A stretch of DNA of 52,500 nt from Symbiodinium natans (GCA_905221605.1 CAJNDS010000001.1:1045025-1097524), one strand, 5' to 3'. Positions 29,776-40,042 are shown, counted from the stretch's first letter. Notes: a model not told the origin generated them from the letters alone. Made by a program: numbers and translations.

Positions 29776-29852
29776 TATAGGGCCCCCTATTTTCGTAAAC
29801 CACAACATCTTCGAACCCTCTCGTAGGTACCAGGACTCTCGTCCTCTCATTC
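29776..29852 (-). CDS. Candidate exon, unknown product
   Basis: Minus strand: GCTAACTCGTAG| then MRGRESWYLREGSKMLWFTK and CTATA|GTAATG. 77 nt. Consensus-like borders; moderate AT content compared with the GC-rich series, so it may belong to another gene. Confidence 0.5.
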
Positions 29853-30060
29853 CTACGAGTTAGCTTCATAAAGCTTCCTTCCCAAAAGCCCGGTGGACTG
29901 TGACCCTAAACCCTAAACCCTAACCCTAAACCCTGAATAAACCCTAACCCCTAAACCCTAAATAAACCCTAAACCCTAAACCCTAAATAAACCCTAAACC
30001 CTAAACCTGAAACCTTAGAACCTAAACTCTAACCCTAAACCCTGAACGACCCCCAACAAC

Positions 30061-30132
30061 CATCGGCCCCCTTCGACCCCAAGCGGTTTTTGTTGGTAGG
30101 GCAAACCTCGTCTCGTCAGGCAGCCTCCTCAC
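30061..30132 (-). CDS. Candidate exon, GC-rich minus series
   Basis: Minus strand: GGGGGGAG| then VRRLPDETRFALPTKTAWGR and ATG|GTTGTTGG. 72 nt, 24 codons, symmetric phase. Confidence 0.5.
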
Positions 30133-30139
30133 CTCCCCC

Positions 30140-30418
30140 CGAGCCGAAAGGGTTTAGGGTTTAGGTTTAGGGTTTAGGGTTTAGGGTTTAGGGTTTAGGG
30201 TTTAGGGTTTAGGGTTTAGGGTTTAGGTTCCTCTAAACCTTCTCTCTAAACCCTCTAGACCCCTTCAAACTCCTCTAGATCTCTCTATACCTCTCTTGAC
30301 CCTCTAAAGCCCTCTAAACCATTCTAAACCCTCAACCCCCAAGTCGCGTGGGCCGAAACAAGGCCAGCTCCCCCAACCCCGACCCTGACATGAACGGCAA
30401 TGTAGCTTTAGGGTTTGG
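30140..30418. repeat. Array, TCTAAACC tract, possible small exon
   Basis: TTTAGGG array 30149-30228, then CTCTAAACC-like repeats to 30335. 30340-30400 is open on minus (SGSGLGELALFRPTRLG) after CATG-TCAG. Confidence 0.5.
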
Positions 30419-30422
30419 AAGG

Positions 30423-31909
30423 CTTAACTAGGCTGCCCAGTAACCTAGGCTTAAAAAGGGTACCACAGATCTCAAAGAGCGGTCATGTCATGAGAGGGAG
30501 CCGGATTGGCTCAGCGGAGACGAGACAAAAGCTTCTGGACTTCCAGAAGTAAAGTTCTGGCGTCATTGGCCTCAGAGTTTAACGAATGAGACAAACAAGG
30601 GCGCTTGCAAAATGAAGCGAGTCGCTTAGCGAAGTTGGGACACCTAGTGAGACACGAAATGCAGAACCCATCTCTGCACGTAAGGTCAAAGGGAACATAG
30701 CAATGCTTGCCCTTCTGCCAGAAACCTATTAAGCTGGACCAACGAGCCAGCATGCCAACAAAGAAAGCATGTCTTTGGGAAGCAGAGCAAAAGTTATCCA
30801 AAAACGGATGAAGCGACTCCGAACTAAGGGACTGGGCAAGTGAGAGGAGAGAGGAAAGCAAATCCTCCACAACAGGTGCAAACTTATCGCCCAAGCGCAG
30901 AGTGATCCCGTGAAACTGCACCCTGTTAATTACAACCTGAAGAGAGTCCAAAACAGCCCCGCAAAAGGAAGCCAGCCTCAAAAGCGACGAACCTTCCGGA
31001 CCAGAACAGGACGAATGAGCACGTTTGGAATCGCACATTGAAGGCGTCCTACCACAAAAACAACAAATGAAGTCACGAGAGAAAGTCCAAGAACCAATCA
31101 AGTGACCAGCTTTGTACGAGGAAATTCTTTTCCTGAATTTGGCCCACGTGCGTTGCAAAGCAAGGAGAGAAGCCAGGGGCAGCTTGCAGCCTAAGGCAGT
31201 AAGAATGACATGGTAAGGAAGAATCGCCAAGTCTTCCGCATGAAACTGTTCGAGACCACCGCCCGCACGGACAATGATTTTATCATCGATGCTCCTGTAT
31301 CTACCAGAGGCAGCCTGACATATCTGAGAACAGACAGACCACCAAGGAGGCGCAGTGGTTTTCGGAAGCGGCTTGCGCAGAGAACCGACCAGGGAAACGA
31401 TATCACGACTGTGACAACCATCTAGGTCCTGAACGAAGACCGCGAGATGCTCACCAAGATTCATTTCAAACCTGTTGCGAAGATGCCCAGCAATCACAGA
31501 TGGAAAAACTTTTAAGGACTGAATGGGAGGAAAGCCAAAAGGACAGGACCAAACCGCAGGGAGAGATCTGTGCAAATATCTCTTCTGAGGGGGGGACTCA
31601 TGAACATAAATACCGCAGCGAACCCACAGAGCTTCACTAAGATGCTTAAAGGAAGCCGTAGCCTGAAGCACAGTAAGCCCGTTAGCTTTGAAAAGGTCAG
31701 CGGCAGGGCCAACAAGCTCAAGAAACAAAGTGAAAGCATACAGCCACGAGACTTCACAGCTGGCGGAATTATCTCTGTTCCAGAGAGACCAAAAAAGAAA
31801 CATATTGGCAAAGAGCTTAAAAAGGGTACCCTTTTTTGCTTAAAGGGGTTGATAAGGGAACCTAAACCCCCCAAAAAGGGAATAAGGGTACTACTGGGCA
31901 TCCTAGTTA
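30423..31909 (-). mobile_element. ORF-carrying element with family-B termini
   Basis: The ends are inverted repeats (CTTAACTAGGCTGCCCAGTA at left; right end reverse-complements to TAACTAGGATGCCCAGTAGT). The direct repeat AAGG flanks both ends (30419-30422, 31910-31913), the same 4-bp size as other family-B insertions. The right arm (31815-31909) is a nearly complete family-B element and the left arm holds its missing end. The 1.35 kb middle is bounded by a 16-bp direct repeat GCTTAAAAAGGGTACC (30449-30464, 31815-31830). Either a 1.35 kb segment inserted into a B element, or this is the long form from which short B elements derive by deletion between the 16-bp repeats. Confidence 0.65.
30511..31803 (-). 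CDS. 430-residue ORF inside the family-B element, unknown function
   Basis: The longest non-repetitive ORF in the window, starting MFLFWSLWNRDNSASCEVSW. Not recognised as a transposase, reverse transcriptase or host family. Visible features: a hydrophobic N-terminal third, a Cys pair cluster (ICCFCGRTPSMC) near residue 240, and a Cys-rich C-terminal part (CRDGFCISCLTRC, FCKRPC) that could bind zinc. Base composition is balanced and free of telomeric units. The start is uncertain because the frame reaches into the right arm of the element; an upstream exon cannot be excluded. It could be an element-encoded mobility protein or a captured host exon. Confidence 0.6.
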   Translation of the reverse strand: MFLFWSLWNRDNSASCEVSWLYAFTLFLELVGPAADLFKANGLTVLQATASFKHLSEALWVRCGIYVHESPPQKRYLHRSLPAVWSCPFGFPPIQSLKVFPSVIAGHLRNRFEMNLGEHLAVFVQDLDGCHSRDIVSLVGSLRKPLPKTTAPPWWSVCSQICQAASGRYRSIDDKIIVRAGGGLEQFHAEDLAILPYHVILTALGCKLPLASLLALQRTWAKFRKRISSYKAGHLIGSWTFSRDFICCFCGRTPSMCDSKRAHSSCSGPEGSSLLRLASFCGAVLDSLQVVINRVQFHGITLRLGDKFAPVVEDLLSSLLSLAQSLSSESLHPFLDNFCSASQRHAFFVGMLARWSSLIGFWQKGKHCYVPFDLTCRDGFCISCLTRCPNFAKRLASFCKRPCLSHSLNSEANDARTLLLEVQKLLSRLR

Positions 31910-31994
31910 AAGGACAGTCCCGAACTCTTTCCCCTGAAGCCCTCAACCCCCAATACTCTCAACCGTGATTTGAACTTAAACCCTAAACCCTAAA

Positions 31995-32152
31995 CCCTAA
32001 TAATGCCCTTGACGAACCCTTCCCCACCCCGGCCGAGGCGTTTCGTTTCCTAACGCTGGAAGGCGCCTATTTTTCTCCTAGCCTGAGGAAAGAAAAACCG
32101 GGGCCCTTCCCTGAAAGGGTTCTTAAGGGAAGGGGGTTCAAGGGGGGGATGT
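31995..32152 (+). CDS. Candidate terminal exon, about 50 codons
   Basis: Plus frame LDEPFPTPAEAFRFLTLEGA and onward is open from the array at 31978-31998 to a TAA at 32150. No clear acceptor. The 3' half overlaps AAGGG/TTCCC-rich sequence like family B. Confidence 0.35.
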
Positions 32153-32304
32153 AACCCAAGGCTCCCTCATACTCCCTACGACTCCCTAAAAACCCCCATA
32201 ATTCCCCACCCCCTCCACCCAAAAAAAACTCACACCCCTAAACCCTCCATAACCTGTAGGTCTTAGGGTTTAGGGTTTAGTGTTTATGGCCTCCTCCCCC
32301 CTGC

Positions 32305-32391
32305 CCCACTCAAAGCAAAGTCGTAAAAGCTCCAGCCTTCGATCAGAAGTGCCTCACGCGCCTGCGTCTTTGAAGAGGCGGCGGACGTGTC
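32305..32391 (-). CDS. Candidate exon, GC-rich minus series
   Basis: Minus strand: CCCATTGCAG| then DTSAASSKTQAREALLIEGW and on to AGTGGG|GCAGGG (GC donor); the frame stays open to 32284. Long, well-formed and helical. Confidence 0.55.
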
Positions 32392-32399
32392 CTGCAATG

Positions 32400-32671
32400 G
32401 GTTTGGGGCTCTGGGGATTTAGGGTTCAAGGTTCACCGTAGACCCAACCCAAAACCCTAAACCCTAAACCCTAAACCCTAAACCCTAAACCCTAAACCCT
32501 AAACCCTAAACCCTAAACCCTAAACCAAATTTAGGGATTTTTGGGGGACTTAGGGATTTAGGGGTTGGCAGGGGTGCTGGGCCGAGGGTCGAAGGCCCCG
32601 ATAAGCCCAAAACTCCGCACATGGAAGCTGAAAGCCCTAAACCCTAAACCCTAAACCCTAAACCCTACACC
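32400..32671. repeat. Arrays and a small plus-strand island
   Basis: CCCTAAA arrays 32448-32525 and 32635-32690. The island at 32563-32640 is open on plus after TTGGCAG (VLGRGSKAPISPKLRTWKL) and partly on minus. Confidence 0.5.
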
Positions 32672-32989
32672 CTAAACCCTAAACCCTAAACCCTCAACCC
32701 CTGCAGCCAAAAACAGCCAAAAGATCCCTCTAAACCCTCTTTGCTCAGCCCAAACCTTATAAACCCTGCACACTAAACCTTCCAACCCTACCAAGTTTGA
32801 AGGCAGAATATTGGTCTTAAGCTTCAGGATTAGGCTTGGTTTAGGGTTCGTGTCGAGATGTTCGGGTTTAGAGTTACAGTTTGTCGGGTTTAGAGCTTGT
32901 AGGGCTTCGCGCACACGAAGTGGTGTTGAATCCTCCAGATTCCTAGGTAGAACTGTCTGTGCTGGCGGCCTTTCGGATTTCTTGGACAT
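32672..32989 (-). CDS. Possible exon region, 105-codon frame
   Basis: Minus frame MSKKSERPPAQTVLPRNLED ... REALQALNP runs on through telomere-like codons (TNPKPS) to NILPSNLVGLEGLVCRVYKV. The middle is probably non-coding repeat; the first 40 residues and last 35 could be two exons. The plus strand is also open for 68 codons. Confidence 0.3.
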   Translation of the reverse strand: MSKKSERPPAQTVLPRNLEDSTPLRVREALQALNPTNCNSKPEHLDTNPKPSLILKLKTNILPSNLVGLEGLVCRVYKVWAEQRGFRGIFWLFLAAGVEGLGFRV

Positions 32990-33260
32990 TAGGGCTTCGG
33001 GGTGTGGACCCTTATGATGCCCCCAAGCAGCCAGTTTTATATTGGGGCCTGAATAGTTAGAACAGTGTTTTGTTAAACCCTAAACCCTAAACCCTAAACC
33101 TGAAGGGAATGCTACTCGTCACTCTTCCGACCCCTATATTACGCCAGACCGTGTGCCGGGGCCTGTCTCACAGGCCCAAAACCCAAAACCCGAAACCCTA
33201 AACCCTAAACCCTAAACCCGAAACCCTAAACAAAAAAACCTAAACCCTAAACCCAAAACC

Positions 33261-33313
33261 CTCTCCGAGAATGAGAGTTTGATGACAGGCATGTGCTGGT
33301 TCGTGGAGGATAG
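33261..33313 (+). CDS. Candidate exon, unknown product
   Basis: Plus strand open as LSENESLMTGMCWFVED with a GATAG|GTACCC donor; the frame also continues beyond to GYVPL. A CCCTAAA array precedes it and the nearest AG is inside the frame. Confidence 0.35.
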
Positions 33314-33469
33314 GTACCCAGGGAACCTTAGGGAAGCTTGGGGAGCCTTAGGGAGTAGGGAGTATTCGGGAATCTTGGGTTACGTACCCCTAAACCCTAA
33401 ACCCTAAACCCTAAACCCCAAACCCCAAACCCCTAAACCCTCTAAACCTAAACCTGAAAACTCTCGAGC

Positions 33470-33508
33470 CCTCCGATCGTCCTTGCCCTTCCGGACGTTG
33501 GCGCGCTC
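33470..33508 (-). CDS. Candidate exon, basic, GC-rich minus series
   Basis: Minus strand: CCTGCGTAG| then ERANVRKGKDDRR and |GCTCGAGAG (GC donor). 39 nt, symmetric phase. Confidence 0.5.
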
Positions 33509-33672
33509 CTACGCAGGACGGGCTTAGGGTTTAGTGTTTTTAGGGGGTTTAAGGGGTTTAAGGGTTTAGGGTTTCGGGTTTAGGGGATGAGGGGTTTAGG
33601 GGCTAGGGTTTTAGGGTTTAGGGGGTTGTTAGTTTTCTTTTTTTTTTTTTGGGGGGGGGCTTTAGGAACCCT

Positions 33673-33814
33673 ACTTGGAGGTTCATGGTACTTATTCACC
33701 AATTATAACTGCACTTGTAACTGTACTTATAACCATATTGGGGCACGGAAGGGGCTTATGAGTGGGTTATCAGTACAGTTATAACTGGTTAATAAGTACC
33801 ATGAACCTCCAAGT
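33673..33814. mobile_element. MITE family A, best copy
   Basis: TIRs ACTTGGAGGTTCATGGTACT / AGTACCATGAACCTCCAAGT, perfect over 20 bp; inner inverted repeats of TTATAACTG. Copies or fragments: 9129-9157, 10855-10985, 33989-34158, 37811-37893, 44031-44145, 44937-45170, 50549-50571. Confidence 0.9.
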
Positions 33815-33988
33815 CAACCCTAAACCGTAGCCCGCAAAAACCTTTAGGGGTCTTAAAGGTTGGGGGGGGGGACCTCTGGAGGGCTTTGGGATGTTCGATG
33901 GCTAAGCTCTACTTATAACTGCACTTATCCCAACTATAAGCCTGTTTAGGGTTTAGGGTTAGGGCAAGAGCTCAACACTGTAGTGGTG

Positions 33989-34158
33989 TACTTGGGTACT
34001 TAGTGACCCATTATATGTGTAGTTATAACCCACGTATAAGCCCATTAAGTACCCTAATGGGGTTATAGTTGTGTTATAAGTGCCCTGAACCCTAGCCCTA
34101 AACCCTGGAACTATAAGTACAGTTATATTTGGGTTACTAAGTACCATGAACCTCCAAG
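33989..34158. mobile_element. MITE family A, diverged copy
   Basis: The right end AGTACCATGAACCTCCAAG is intact, the left end is degenerate. A short CCCTGAACCCTAGCCCTAAACCC telomeric tract lies inside it (about 34083-34107). Confidence 0.65.
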
Positions 34159-34159
34159 A

Positions 34160-34352
34160 AGGGTTCTGGGCTACAGTGTTTTGGGTTGAGGGTTTTTGGA
34201 GTTCGGTGTTGTTTTGTTCTGATGTCCTTCTGGGAGGGTTTTAGAAATTTAGGTTTAGAGTTTAGGGTTTAGTTTTTTGGGGTTCGTTTAGAGTTTAGTT
34301 TACTTCTAATGTCCTTCTGGGAGGGGGTCCGAGTCAGGTGCTCAGGAGACAG
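34160..34352. other. Spacer with a 20-bp direct repeat
   Basis: ATGTCCTTCTGGGAGGG occurs twice (about 34222 and 34309) in TTTAGAG-rich sequence. Function unknown. Confidence 0.5.
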
Positions 34353-34705
<353 letters not shown>

Positions 34706-34760
34706 AGCGGTCTTGCAACACCGAAGCCCACGCGTTTGACATGTTCTTGAGCTGGGGAAA

Positions 34761-37071
34761 CTATGTGCTATGCAAGCAAACACATCGTTTCCTGTCAAAC
34801 GACTTGTTCATGCGCAACCTCTGAACTGTATCTATGTCTACCTGGACAATGCGCGTGGAGAAGCACTGTAAGGAGTCGGGAAACTGCACCCCTTCCAAGC
34901 TCTGGTTGAAGCCTTCGCCGAATGTCAAGGTCTGTAGGCCGCTGGGAAGCTGCACTCCTTCCAAACTCTGGTTGAACCGTTTGCCGAAGGTCAAAGTCAA
35001 CAGACCACTGGGAAGCTGCACCCCTTTGAGGCTCTGGTTGAAGAAAAAGCCGAAGGTCAAGCTTTGTAGGCCGCTGGGAAGCTGCACCCCTTCCAAGCTT
35101 TGGTTGAACAAACTGCCGAATGTCAAGGTCTGCAGGCCGCTAGGAAGGTGCACCCCTTCCAAGCTCTGGTTGAAGCACATGCCGAAGGTCAAGGTCTGTA
35201 GGCCGCTGGGAAACTGCACACCTTTGAAGCTCTGGTTGAAGCTTTCACGGAAGGTCAAGGTTTGTAGGCCGCCGGGAAACTGCACCCCTTCCAAGCTCTG
35301 GTTGAAATCACCGCCGAAGGTCAAGGCATGTAGGCCGCTGGGAAGCTGCACCCCTTCCAAGCTCTGGTTGAACAAATTGCCGAATGTCAAGGTCTGTAGG
35401 CTGCTGGGAAGCTGCACCCCTTCCAAGCTCTGATTGAACCTACTGCCGAGGATCAAGGTTTGTAGGCCACTGGGAAGCTGCACCCTTTCCAAGCTCTGGT
35501 TGAAATCACCGCCGAAGGTCAAAGTCTGTAAGCCGCTGGGAAGCTGCACCCCTTCCAAGCTCTGGTTGAAGCCGCTGCCGAAGGTCAAGGTCTGTAGGCT
35601 GCTGGGGAGCTGCACCCCTTCCAAGCTCTGGTTGAACAAATTGCCGAATGTCAAGGTCCGCAGGGCGCTGGGAAGCTGCACCCCTGCCAAGCGCTGGTTG
35701 AACAAATTGCCAGGTGTCAAGGTTTGTAGGCCGCTGAGAAGCTGCACCCCTTCCAAGCTCTGGTTGAACAAATTGCCGAATGTCAAGGTCTGTAGGCCGC
35801 TAGGAAGCTGCACCCCTTCCAAACTCTGGTTGAACAAATTGCCGAATGTCAAGGTCTGTAGGCCGCTAGGAAGCTGCACCCCTTCCAAGCTCTGGTTGAA
35901 GAACATGCCGAAGGTCAAGGTCTGTAGGCCGCCGGGAAGCTGCACCCTTTCCAAGCTCCGGTTGAAGCATTCTCCGAAGGACAAGGTCTGTAGGCCGCTG
36001 GGAAGCTGCACCCCTGCCAAACTCTGGTTGAAGCGTTCGTGAAAGGTCAAGGTCTGTAGGCCCCTGGGAAGCTGCACCCCTTCCAAGCTCTGGTTGAAGC
36101 TTTCGCCGAAAGTCAAGGTCTGTACGCTGCTGGGGAACGGCACCCCTTCCAAGCTCTGGTTGAACCAAATGCCGAAGGTCAAGGTCTGTAGGCCACTGGG
36201 AAGCTGCACCCTTTCCAAGCTCTGGTTGAAATCACCGCCGAAGGTCAAAGTCTGTAAGCCGCAGGGAAGCTGCACCCCTTCCAAGCTCTGGTTGAAGCCG
36301 CTGCCGAAGGTCAAGGTCTGTAGGCTGCTGGGGAGCTGCACCCCTTCCAAGCTCTGGTCGAAGTCGTCGCCGAAGGTCAAAGTCTGTAGGCCGCTGGGAA
36401 GCTGCACCCCTGCCAAGCTCTGGTTGAATAAGTCGCCGAAGGTCAAGGTCTGTAGGCTGCTGGGAAGCTGCGCCCCTTCCAAGCTCTGGTTGAAAGAACT
36501 GCCGAAGGTCAACGTCTGCAGGCCGCCGGGAAGCTGCACCCCTTCCAAGCTCTGGTTGAACCAAATGCCGAAGGTCAAGGTCTGCAGTCCGCTGGGAAGC
36601 TGTACCCCTGCCAAGCTCTGGTTGAAATCATGGCCGAAGATCAAGGCAACAACAGCAGCCATGGCATCCGTGTCGTCACTCAATTCTGTTCTTGCTAGCG
36701 CTCGCTCAAAACTCTGTGCCGCACGGCCTGCGCCAAACTTCCGAACCACGTACGTGAGATCTTGGGTTTGAGCTTGTTGCAGGAGAGACTGGCTCAGGTC
36801 GAGGACACGGTCACCTGAAGTCAGCACGATTGACGCTGCTGGAAAGCCAACACTTCCTGCGACGCGTCTCCGCACATCCAGACCTACAGGGTTTAGGGTT
36901 TATGGGGTTTAGGGTTTAGGGTTCAGGGTTCAGGGTTCAGGGTTTAGGGTTTAGGGTTTAGGGTTCGGGGTTTAGGGCTCGGGGTTTAGGGCCTATAGGA
37001 CCTGTTTCCGCATCGTCCACGTGGAACTCGCAAGTGGAGCCGGCCAGACCGTGGATAGTCAACGGCCGCAT
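34761..37071 (-). CDS. FNIP-repeat protein with ubiquitin-like head (gene 3)
   Basis: Exons 37002-37071 and 34761-36883 give 730 residues: head MRPLTIHGLAGSTCEFHVDD, a linker shared with gene 1, 27 FNIP units of 22 residues, and a C-terminal tail (FPDSLQCFSTRIVQVD ...) longer than in gene 1. A block of about two units (SGFNQSLEGVQLP / GGDFNQSLERVQLP) occurs twice, a sign of internal duplication. The one intron (36884-37001) is a telomeric array at a site uninterrupted in genes 1 and 2. Its intron-free head confirms the splice proposed for gene 1. Function unknown, presumably the same interaction role. Confidence 0.87.
36884..37001 (-). other. Telomeric-repeat intron with AGGT duplication
   Basis: Sense: GAAACAG|GTCCTATAGGCCC, then CCCTAAA/CCCTGAA units in the antisense orientation, then CCCTGTAG|GTCTGG. 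AGGT occurs at both borders (37000-37003, 36882-36885). GT-AG removal restores ETGLDVRRRV exactly as in gene 1, which has no insert here. Confidence 0.88.
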
Positions 37072-37102
37072 GCTGGTGCTTGGCGCTGTGCCCACGTCAA
37101 CG

Positions 37103-37229
37103 TGTAGGGTTTAGGGTTTAGGGTTTAGGGTTTAGGGTTTAGGGTTTCGGGTTTCGGGTTTAGGGTTTCGGGTTTAGGGTTTAGGGGTTAGGGGTTAGGG
37201 TTTAGGGTTTAGGGTTTAGGGTTTATAGG
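37103..37229. repeat. Second telomeric insert, 5' of gene 3
   Basis: Upstream of the start codon, an array splits sequence that is continuous in locus 2 (27690-27735). Its edge TATAGGAC (sense GTCCTATA) is the same as the donor edge of the intron at 37001, so both arrays share a border motif. Confidence 0.7.
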
Positions 37230-37234
37230 ACAAG

Positions 37235-37810
37235 ACTGAACGAACATGGCGCAGAAGTGTGAGCGGAACTTTCAGGTAAAACTTGCGAGCTCTTCACACG
37301 GAATTGGGAAATCTGGTACAGTTTATCTCCAAGTATATCCCTTGAAGAGATTTTATACGGCAACGAACAAATTCCTCAATTGGGCTCCTTGCATGTAGCG
37401 TCGCTTGAGAAAAGGAATCTGATGCACGCACGGCTCTTTTTAAGCAACATGGAATACGCAAAAGTGGAAACTAATCTGGGGCTTCTTAGGCCTCAGGCCA
37501 ACAGACCTGCTTCTGCAGAGTCGCTCCAGGTCCTAGACCTTTTAAACCCTCAATCCTCAAAATCCACTCCGAACCAAGAAACAAAAAGACCCAAACCCTA
37601 AACCCTAAACCCTGAAGCCTGAAACCCTATACCCTATACCCTACACCCTACACCTTAAACCTAAACCCTAAACCCGAACCCAAAACCCCGCCCGACTGGC
37701 TATTTACTATGGGATACGAGGAGGGGCCTAAATCCTGCTACTTGTATATAGCCCCAACAACTCATGCATGAAAGTTAGCAGACCTGATGCGCGGTTTATA
37801 GGGTTTATTC
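37235..37810. other. Duplicated 5' flank of FNIP gene 3
   Basis: Aligns with 27725-28230 (see that entry). Arrays here (37590-37680) occupy the same region as those at 28030-28110, so that insertion predates the duplication. The 73-codon plus frame at 37380-37601 is not conserved in the other copy. Confidence 0.6.
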
Positions 37811-38102
37811 GGGTACTTAAGTATTAAGGGGCATATTTGTGGGTTATAACTACACTTAAAAAAGGGTTACCAAGTACCTGAACCTCCAAGTACTACAGCT
37901 GAACTTTATAAGGTTTATGGCGGGGTTTATGGGCCTTGCAGGATTTGCAGGGATTATGGGGCTTGTAGGACATACTAAACCCTAAGCCCGAAACCCCAAA
38001 GCCCAAACCCTAAACCCCAAACTCCATAGGAACCTAGAACCCTAAACCCTACAGAGCCCTAAACCCTAAACCCTAAACCCCAGAGAGCCCCTAAACCCAC
38101 AC
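37811..38102. mobile_element. MITE A copy, then arrays
   Basis: 37811-37893 is a family-A copy (GGGTACTTAAGTATTAAG ... AAGTACCTGAACCTCCAAG). 37975-38095 is CCCTAAA-rich. Confidence 0.65.
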
Positions 38103-38174
38103 CCAGCGCGCCGTGGCCAACTTCCGGCGCTGGCGCTGGACCAGGCGCCTCGCCCGGGTGCTGAAGGCCTTGTC
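38103..38174 (-). CDS. Candidate exon, basic, GC-rich minus series
   Basis: Minus strand: CCCCGCAG| then DKAFSTRARRLVQRQRRKLA and CGCTGG|GTGTGGG. 72 nt, 24 codons, symmetric phase. The plus strand is open too (RAVANFRRWRWTRRLARVL), but the minus borders match the series. Confidence 0.55.
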
Positions 38175-38179
38175 CTGCG

Positions 38180-38881
38180 GGGCTTTTGGGGTTCGGGTTT
38201 AGGGTTTAGGGTTTAGGGTTTAGGGTTTGGGGTTTGGGGTTTATGGTTTATGGTTTAGGGTTTAATTAGGGGTTTGGGGTTAGGGTTTGGGGTTTGGGGT
38301 TTTGGATTGTTGCCTACCCAAACATGGAGGTGGCTTACAGTTTAGGGCTCACAGATGATTGAAGGCTTGTGGCTTCAGCCTAGGGTTTGTTTGGGCTCGG
38401 GGTTCATGTTTGTTTAAGGTTAAGGGGTTTAGGTGTTAGGGCTCAAGCCTTGCGCCCTAAACCCTAAACCCTAAACCCTAAACCCTCAAATCCCAAACCC
38501 TAATCTCAACACTCCTAAGAAACATCCCTACCTTTGCCTGTATTCCCTGTAGCAAGGATTAGGATGACTGGGTGGGCGGGGGGGGGGGGGGGGGGGACGC
38601 TCTAACACTAGGGTCGTACGTTTAGGGGCTCCTACATTCAGGACTCTAGCATGTTGGGGGCATATTGGCGGTCAGGAATGCCTAAGCCCTAAACCCTAAA
38701 TCCTAAACACCCCTGTTTCAGGAATGCCCTGTAAACCCTCAACCCTAAACCCTAATGCCCTATAAACCCTAACGTGCTGTAAGCCCCAAAACCCTAAACT
38801 CGGAAACCCTAAACCCTCAACTCTAACCCTAAACCCTAAACCCTCAACCCTCAACCCTAAACCCTAAACCCTAAACCTTAC
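38180..38881. repeat. Arrays, G-run, spacers
   Basis: Arrays 38195-38300, 38450-38500 and 38680-38880; a G17 run at 38579-38596. No gene called. Confidence 0.7.
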
Positions 38882-38944
38882 ATACTAGCCTGCTCCAGCT
38901 TCGAGGGGGAGCCAGCATTGGAGCGCCCGGCGGGCTCGTCCACC
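38882..38944 (-). CDS. Candidate exon, GC-rich minus series
   Basis: Minus strand: ACGAGCTGAG| then VDEPAGRSNAGSPSKLEQAS and AGTAT|GTAAGG, a strong donor followed by a sense array. 63 nt. Confidence 0.58.
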
Positions 38945-38949
38945 CTCAG

Positions 38950-40042
38950 CTCGTTTAGGGTTTAGGGTTTAGGGTTTAGGGTTTAGGGTTTAGGGTTTAG
39001 GGTTTAGGGTTTAGGGTCTAGGGTCTAGAGTTAGGGTTTAGGGTTTAGGGTTTAGGGTTTGGGGTTTGGGGTTTGGGGTTTGGGTTTAGGGTTTAGGGTT
39101 TAGGGTTTAGGGTTTAGGGTTTAGGGTTTAGGGTTTAGGGTTTAGGGTTTAGGGTTTAGGGTTCAGGGTTTTAGGGTTTAGGGTTTTAGGGTTTTAGGGT
39201 TTTAGGGTTTTAGGGTTTTAGGGGTTATGGTTTTGGGTTTTAGGGGTTAGGGTTTAGGGTTTTAGGGTCTCTGGTTTGGGTTTTTTGGAGTTTCGGTTTC
39301 TTTGTTGGGGCCGTTGCGGGCTTAGGGATTCAGGGTTTAGGGTTGTAGGGTTCTAGTGTTTAGGTTTTAGGGTTTTAGGGATTATGGTTTTGGGATTTAG
39401 GCTTTCTGGTTTTAGGGTTTAGGCTTCATGGCTGTAGGATGTAGGCCTGAGGTTTGATGGTTTTTGGGTTTTTGTCTTTTTAGGGGCTTAGGGTTTTTGA
39501 GGGGCTTAGGGTTTTTTGGTGCCGTAGGTTTTAGGGTTTTACGGCTGTAGGGTCTTCGGGCTTTTGGGGGTTTGGTGCCTTGGGCTTTAGGCCTCCGAAG
39601 CTTAGGGTGTTTAGGGTTGGGGTTTCCCTAAACCCTAAACCCTAAACCCTAAACCCTAAACCCTAAACCCGAATTAAACCCTAAACCATAATTAAACCCC
39701 AAAGCTTTGGGGCCTTAGGGCCTTGCTCAAGGTTCCAGGCTCTGGCAATCATCTGGGTTAGCAAGCATTTGGGCCCAAAAAAGGCTTGCGGGCTTCGGCC
39801 CAAGTAGGGTTGGGGGATGCGTGTTTCGGGTCTCACCTGGTTTTTAGTGGTTTAGGGGTTTGGATTCCTTTGCACACAGGCACGCATGCTCTCCATCCCT
39901 CTCGCTCTCTCTCGCTCGCTCTCGCTCTCTCTCTCTATTCCTCTTTCCTCCTCGCTGGACTTAGGGTTCATCAAGTCGGGGTAGGGATTAGGGATTAGGG
40001 TTTAGAGTTTAGGGTTTTAGGGTTTTAGGGTTTTAGGTTTAG
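38950..40042. repeat. Very long TTTAGGG array region and derivatives
   Basis: 38950-39170 heptamers with TTTGGGG stretches, then 8-mers (TTTTAGGG) to 39260, grading into degenerate G/T-rich sequence to 39620, then CCCTAAA to 39690. (CTCTCG)n-like tract at 39897-39945. No gene seen. Confidence 0.8.

Noticed and set aside
30511-31803. Known transposase or reverse transcriptase
   Set aside because: No DDE/DDD spacing, YxDD or HUH motif could be identified by eye, so function is left open.
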